Source: Desulfobacterales bacterium (GTDB taxonomy: Bacteria > Desulfobacterota > Desulfobacteria > Desulfobacterales > JAAELO01). Taken from it: a stretch of 64,000 bases of DNA. Shown here piece by piece: positions 59,266-64,000 of this stretch. The position numbers were made by a program, and so were the translations under genes. The notes beneath the pieces were generated by a model. It was not told the origin of the DNA. It saw only the letters and a program-made list of their open reading frames with translations, and ran no database searches. The stretch lies in NCBI GenBank assembly GCA_024226555.1, contig JAAELO010000198.1, positions 62,001-126,000 of the forward strand, written 5' to 3'. The first letter of the stretch is position 1. Each line of letters opens with the position of its first letter.

Positions 59266-59515
59266 TTTACCTTTAAAAAAGTATTACTAAATAGTTTTAA
59301 TTAGATCAGGTTTTATGAGCAGGAATATGGTTTTATATTTATAGGCTTAAAACTTGAATTCAAATAAAACTTAAAAAGATTTTATTTGTGGCATAACGCC
59401 GTAATTAACCAAAAGAACAATCATAAAATGCTATTGTTAGTTTATAGGATTTGGTTTATTATGTGGGTTATTTTAATATCGTGTATTTTGTAAAACTTCA
59501 GAGGAGTGACTATAA

Positions 59516-60187
59516 TTGGCTGATCCCAAGAAAACCCTTGTAGATATTGCTTACGAAAAAATATTTCAGGATATAATGACTTTTAAATTTAAACCGGGAA
59601 TGAGGCTTGAAGAGAAAACTCTGATGGATGAGTATGATATTGGAAGAACGCCCATTAGAGAGGGTCTTATGCGTCTTGAAACTGCTATGATAGTTGAATC
59701 TCAATCCGGGAAGGGTTATATGGTCAAGCCAATAACTCTTCAAAGTACAAAATCCATATTCGAAACACTTTTGATCCTGGAGCATGGTGTGGCTGATCTT
59801 GCAATTAAAAGAAACATTGAGCCATATCTGGAGTCAATGGTTAATGCCAACAAGAAAATGGAAGAGGCTGCAAATAATTTTAATCTTTTAACACTGGTTG
59901 AGAAAAATCATCTCTTTCATGAGAAATATACTGAATGCTCTGGTAATGAATACCTGATACATGGACTGATAGCGGTTCGCTGTGAAGCAAGGAGGCTTGC
60001 ATTTCTATCCTATAGTGAAAGAATTGAAGACCAGAAGGCTTTAAGAAAGCATTACAATACAGTTATAAGAGAACATAAAGAGATGGTTATGTATCTTAGT
60101 GTAAAGGATTGCGATGCCCTTAAAAAAGTCATTACAAACCATATCAATGCCTTTAAGGAACGAGTAATAAACTACCTTATGAACTGA
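59516..60187 (+). CDS. GntR family regulator (FCD/FadR type)
   Basis: TTG start, GAGGAG SD; YEKIFQDIMTFKFKPGMRLEEKTLMDEYDIGRTPIREGLMRLETAMIVESQSGKGYMVKPI. Confidence 0.93.
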   Translation: MADPKKTLVDIAYEKIFQDIMTFKFKPGMRLEEKTLMDEYDIGRTPIREGLMRLETAMIVESQSGKGYMVKPITLQSTKSIFETLLILEHGVADLAIKRNIEPYLESMVNANKKMEEAANNFNLLTLVEKNHLFHEKYTECSGNEYLIHGLIAVRCEARRLAFLSYSERIEDQKALRKHYNTVIREHKEMVMYLSVKDCDALKKVITNHINAFKERVINYLMN

Positions 60188-60481
60188 TTCTTAAGTGTTT
60201 TTTGTCTAAATATCCAGCAATGTTATTCTATCTATTCCAAGTTTTGAAAAAAACTGATAAGCCGGCTTTAACATAACCATAAGTTTTTGATTAAACTTTT
60301 TTTAAAAAGTTTACTGCTTATAGAGTAAAAAAAAATTTGTTATTCGTTTCTGAGCTCTTTCCTGTATTACCCCTAATAACACAACTCTAAAAAGAATAAA
60401 TATATTTCTGTATTATTTTAATATGTTATAATTCGAATTAGTGTATTATTGTATAAAACTAGAAAAGAAGGAGTACTTAAA

Positions 60482-60730
60482 ATGGATTCCAAATTATTAT
60501 CGAAAGTTTTAGGTTGGAGTGCCATATTTAATATGGCAATGTTGGTTTTGTGGTCATTAATGTTCTTCTTTGGTCAGGACCTGATTTATTCTATTCACGT
60601 AAAGTGGTTTGAACTTTCAAGGGAATCTTTTAATACAATTCACTACTGTGGCATCATTTTCTATAAATTGATCATTTTTACATTTTTTATATTTCCATAT
60701 CTTGCATTGAGGTTAGTTAATAGATTCTGA
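60482..60730 (+). CDS. Small membrane protein
   Basis: MDSKLLSKVLGWSAIFNMAMLVLWSLMFFFGQDLIYSIHVKWFELSRESFNTIHYCGIIFYKLIIFTFFIFPYLALRLVNRF; TM segments. Confidence 0.75.
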   Translation: MDSKLLSKVLGWSAIFNMAMLVLWSLMFFFGQDLIYSIHVKWFELSRESFNTIHYCGIIFYKLIIFTFFIFPYLALRLVNRF

Positions 60731-61654
60731 AGTTACGGTGAGTATTTTGTCATCATACTCTTTAAAAATATCGATTTGAAAACCACCATTCAAGAAGCTT
60801 ACGCCATCATGGGTTTCGGCCCATATTTTTGCTTTAATTATCCCTTTATCTTCGTCCACTTCGACTATTTCAAGTTCACCATCTTCGAAAATAACATTAT
60901 CTGTTATGTTAAAAAAACATCTGACTACAGTTGCGTTTTCCTTCTCAACATTTACACCAAGCACATTGATATCGTATTTATTTACCAGATTTTTCTTAAT
61001 AGAAAAGGTCACATTGGGATAATTTTCAGAACTGTTACTTAGATCTATAAATGGTTTATATACATTGTATAATAACACCTGCCATTCATCATCCACACTT
61101 AAAGCAAAGCCTGACTTGAAATTAAACTCATTATTATTTACAGATCCTTGTAGAACCTTATTCTCAAACAGATTGGTATTTAAACGATTTGAACTTCCTT
61201 TGATATCGATAATAAACTCTCCATTTATTTCACTTTTTCCATCTTTTGTTTTTGCCCACATTCTTGCTGTGAGCTTTTTCTTTTTTAAATCTGTTCCGAT
61301 AATTTCAAGTTCTCCACTTTCGAAAACAGAGGCGCTGGTTTTGTTTTGCCAACCTGTTGCTATTGTCCCTTTTCTCCCTGGATCATATACACCAATTTTA
61401 TTTATATCATAAAATTTATAGTCTGAATCTTTTTGAACAGAAAATGAGATGTTTGGATAGTTATCATTCTCATCTGATTTGCCGATGTTTATTTTGTCAT
61501 ACTCAACTTCATAACCATAAAGAAGAATTGTCCATTTATTTCTTGGATCAAACAGGTTTTTTAAAGCATATCCTGATTTAAAAACAAACTCTTTTTCTCC
61601 AATATGTCCCTGTAGGACCTGATTTTTATGTTTTTCCATTTTTTTGATATCCAC
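60713..61654 (-). CDS. Hypothetical protein with tandemly duplicated domain
   Basis: KNQVLQGHIGEKEFVFKSGYAL...ENDNYPNISFSVQKD...ESGELEIIGTD / NKVLQGSVNNNEFNFKSGFAL...SSENYPNVTFSIKKN...EDGELEIVEVD. Confidence 0.75.
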   Translation of the reverse strand: MDIKKMEKHKNQVLQGHIGEKEFVFKSGYALKNLFDPRNKWTILLYGYEVEYDKINIGKSDENDNYPNISFSVQKDSDYKFYDINKIGVYDPGRKGTIATGWQNKTSASVFESGELEIIGTDLKKKKLTARMWAKTKDGKSEINGEFIIDIKGSSNRLNTNLFENKVLQGSVNNNEFNFKSGFALSVDDEWQVLLYNVYKPFIDLSNSSENYPNVTFSIKKNLVNKYDINVLGVNVEKENATVVRCFFNITDNVIFEDGELEIVEVDEDKGIIKAKIWAETHDGVSFLNGGFQIDIFKEYDDKILTVTSESIN

Positions 61655-61660
61655 TTTATA

Positions 61661-61715
61661 GGGAATCTCTAATAATTAAATAGCTACAAATATAGAAATA
61701 TGTAATAAATTCCTA
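61661..61715. repeat. MITE-like family, possible short copy 12
   Basis: GGGAATCTCTAATAATT left end exact; weak right end GTAATAAATTCC. Confidence 0.4.
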
Positions 61716-61870
61716 TAAATCAATGAAGTGAATCACATACCCTTAAATGAATTACAACTATCACAAAAAAAACAGCTTTAGTAAAAAAATTACATGTTGT
61801 ATTATTAAAAGATCGAATTGAAGGGCTTGATTATCGATAAAAATCTTATTCTACAAGCGAGCAGGAAACT

Positions 61871-62350
61871 ATGAGAATTACATTTAAAATCATATCTGTT
61901 GTAATTTTATTAAATCTATTCGTTCCTTCGTTATTTGCAAACCAGATTCCTTTAATAAATAAAAGAGTTAAGGAGATAGATCGAAGTATTAAAAAAGGAA
62001 CCTATTCAGTTATTAAAGTAGAGAATATTATAAAAAGTCTTGAAGGAGTTCCACCGACAATCTTTTTTTATTATAAACCTAAAGACGGAAAACTTGTTGC
62101 TGTAAAAATCCATGTGGGACATGAAACATGGAGTAAAACATTCTCATACTATTTCGATAGGAGGGAAAAAATCCTTAAATATCTTGAATCGATTGACAGA
62201 CCTGATAATCCACCAAAAAGGGCTGTGATTTATGATAAAGACAGTAAGGTAATATGGAAAAATATTGATAAACCAAAAATTGGCCCATACAACATTTGGG
62301 GTTTCTTTAAAAAAGCTATGCACCATCAAATTGAATTTTCAAAATACTAA
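61871..62350 (+). CDS. Exported hypothetical protein
   Basis: Signal peptide MRITFKIISVVILLNLFVPSLFA. Confidence 0.75.
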   Translation: MRITFKIISVVILLNLFVPSLFANQIPLINKRVKEIDRSIKKGTYSVIKVENIIKSLEGVPPTIFFYYKPKDGKLVAVKIHVGHETWSKTFSYYFDRREKILKYLESIDRPDNPPKRAVIYDKDSKVIWKNIDKPKIGPYNIWGFFKKAMHHQIEFSKY

Positions 62351-62352
62351 AC

Positions 62353-63102
62353 ATGAAAAGGTCTATAGTTTTAATCATATTAATAATCTTGTTACTCAGT
62401 TCAACTGGTTACAGTTTGGAAGAGGAGTACCATGATCTTGTCATCGACTTTAAAAAATCATTTGAAAGAAGAAGTGAGGTTGTTAAGTACGTTAAGCTTC
62501 CTTTTGTCATGGACTATCCAATTCCCGATATAAAAACTGAAGAGGAACTTTTAATAAGATATAAAGAGGTATTTGACCCTAGAATAACCGGTCTTGTTAT
62601 TCGTTCAAGTTTGAGGAGAGATTGGAAGGCAAAGGGTACTCGTGGAATTACGATGAAAAATGGGATGCTATGGCTTGATTACAACGGCAAAGTTATAAAG
62701 ATTAATCACCAGACCAAACTTGGAAAAAGGAAGAAACAAAAAATTATTCAGCAATCAAAAAGATTGTTACATTCAAGTATCAGGAAATTTGTATCACCAG
62801 TCACAACATGGAAAACCCGAAATTTTAAAATTAGAATAGACAAAATGGGTGGGAATAAGTTCAGATATGTTGCCTGGGCAAACAGCAAAGAGAGAATAGA
62901 CAAACCCACTCTGATTTTGAGAAATGGAAAAGCATCAAAAGGTGGTGCAGGTGTTTTTTACGTGTTTAAAACTGATACATATATTTATAAATGTTTCTTA
63001 AAAGCAATTAAATCAAGCAGAGAAGCTCCTGGAGATCTCAGAGTTTTTAAAAAGAGCAGACTTATACTCCATGAAAAGGCGATAAAAGTTATAAAGCCAT
63101 AA
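62353..63102 (+). CDS. Exported hypothetical protein
   Basis: Signal peptide MKRSIVLIILIILLLSSTGYS; 2 nt after the upstream stop, so likely co-transcribed. Confidence 0.75.
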   Translation: MKRSIVLIILIILLLSSTGYSLEEEYHDLVIDFKKSFERRSEVVKYVKLPFVMDYPIPDIKTEEELLIRYKEVFDPRITGLVIRSSLRRDWKAKGTRGITMKNGMLWLDYNGKVIKINHQTKLGKRKKQKIIQQSKRLLHSSIRKFVSPVTTWKTRNFKIRIDKMGGNKFRYVAWANSKERIDKPTLILRNGKASKGGAGVFYVFKTDTYIYKCFLKAIKSSREAPGDLRVFKKSRLILHEKAIKVIKP

Positions 63103-63119
63103 CTCTTCCTTAACAGTAG

Positions 63120-63154
63120 ATTTTTCAATCATTGAATACTTATTAGAAATTCCC
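63120..63154 (+). repeat. MITE-like family, solo right end (copy 13)
   Basis: ATTTTTCAATCATTGAATACTTATTAGAAATTCCC. Confidence 0.5.
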
Positions 63155-64000
63155 ATCTATAATATTCATAAATTGTGGCCTGATTAAATTAGCAGCATTT
63201 CTGTTAACTGTTCCGGTTACTCTTTTTCGATCCTTTTTATCCAAGTCCTTGAATTCCTCGAAATCTTTTGAGAAATCCTCAAAAATATCCTTACAGAACA
63301 TACCTAAGAGTTTACCAAACTCCTCTTTTTTTACACTACCTGTTTTTGAGAGAACATTTTTTAATCTGTTTTCAGTAATGTAACGGTTAGCTTCCTCAAT
63401 TAATATTTTGATGTTTTCAGGAACTTCAGTAAGAGTTCTGTCAATTGTTCTACGTGGTTTTTTCTCTGAAAATTTCTCATTCTTATTTTTTAGTATAACT
63501 CTGGACCCTGTTCTAAAAAACCTTTGTGACAATGGTTTAATAACAACTCCTTCACAAATATTATCGTCAATCTCAGGGAGGTTGTGTAAACGCCCGGGAA
63601 CTGTTGTTGAAAAGGTATTGTTATATTCAAGGCATTCAAGGAGTGATCCTTTTTTCAGAACCGGTATTAGTGGAAGTTCTGAAAAACTGCATAGTTCAAC
63701 CATCTCATCAAGTGAAACAAAATCATCATTAATTTTTATGTCAAAAACAGCAAATTCCAGATCAGGGGAGTAATAAACACCTTTTTGAACTCTGCTTGCT
63801 TTTGTTTTATCAACATCTTTGTGTGGATAAGTACCGCCGTACAGTTCACCGAAAACAACAATAGAATCGACTTCCATTTTATTTTTTAAATGATTAAAAA
63901 GTTCAATTATATTCTTTTCATATTTTAATTTTATGACTTCAGAACCATAAAAATCTTCATTATCCTCTATGAAGCTGGTTCTTTTTGCACATTTTACTAT
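63143..64000 (-). CDS. Rnl2-type RNA ligase, 5' end beyond the window
   Basis: Open frame continues to 64000: IVKCAKRTSFIEDNEDFYGSEVIKLKYEKN...VVFGELYGGTYPH...QKGVYYSPDLEFAVFDIKI...EGVVIKPLSQRFFRTGSRVILKNKNEKFSEK (KRT, FGE, EGxVIKP, ILKxKN motifs). Confidence 0.85.
   Translation of the reverse strand: MVKCAKRTSFIEDNEDFYGSEVIKLKYEKNIIELFNHLKNKMEVDSIVVFGELYGGTYPHKDVDKTKASRVQKGVYYSPDLEFAVFDIKINDDFVSLDEMVELCSFSELPLIPVLKKGSLLECLEYNNTFSTTVPGRLHNLPEIDDNICEGVVIKPLSQRFFRTGSRVILKNKNEKFSEKKPRRTIDRTLTEVPENIKILIEEANRYITENRLKNVLSKTGSVKKEEFGKLLGMFCKDIFEDFSKDFEEFKDLDKKDRKRVTGTVNRNAANLIRPQFMNIIDGNF

Noticed and set aside
9600-63160. General TTAA target-site duplication for the repeat family
   Set aside because: Only copy 10 shows TTAA on both sides clearly; other copies have mismatched flanks, so not claimed as a family property.

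Overview
AT-rich bacterial chromosomal window of about 64 kb, mostly core and housekeeping genes with scattered accessory loci. It opens with the 5' part of tuf (minus strand), preceded by tRNA-Thr(TGT)-Tyr(GTA)-Gly(TCC)-Thr(GGT), the same order and anticodons as the E. coli thrU-tyrU-glyT-thrT-tufB operon. Recognisable blocks: ettA; etfB-etfA with a membrane Fe-S oxidoreductase and a TetR regulator; a flgM cluster; mazG/cvpA; phoH-7TM/HD-ybeY; hemC-cobA/hemD-moaA; gmhA; selA; pyrF; several chemoreceptors and cyclic-dinucleotide signalling genes (DAC-domain protein, HD-GYP, GGDEF). Gene content and some gene orders suggest a Desulfobacterota-like organism, but this is a low-confidence inference. 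The strongest unexplained signal is a dispersed family (about 13-14 copies) of short intergenic elements bounded by inverted ends of the type GGGAATCTCTAATAA...TTATTAGAGRTTCCC. Six copies share an alignable 36-bp right end (GTATTTCAATCAAAATTCTAATTATTAGAGGTTCCC). Interiors are modular and internally deleted, no transposase is linked, and some copies abut or supply stop codons of neighbouring genes (MITE-like or mobile-hairpin family). Other points of interest: an Rnl2-type RNA ligase running off the right edge, a DAC-domain protein with an uncharacterised N-terminal region, a CheD-HDOD fusion, a caspase-like lipoprotein with duplicated domains, a Qnr-like pentapeptide protein, a rhomboid-like protein lacking the catalytic Ser motif, FadR-like operators, a sigma28-like promoter, and a 53-aa zinc-ribbon ORF missing from the ORF track. 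Nothing was searched against databases; all family calls are from reading the translations.
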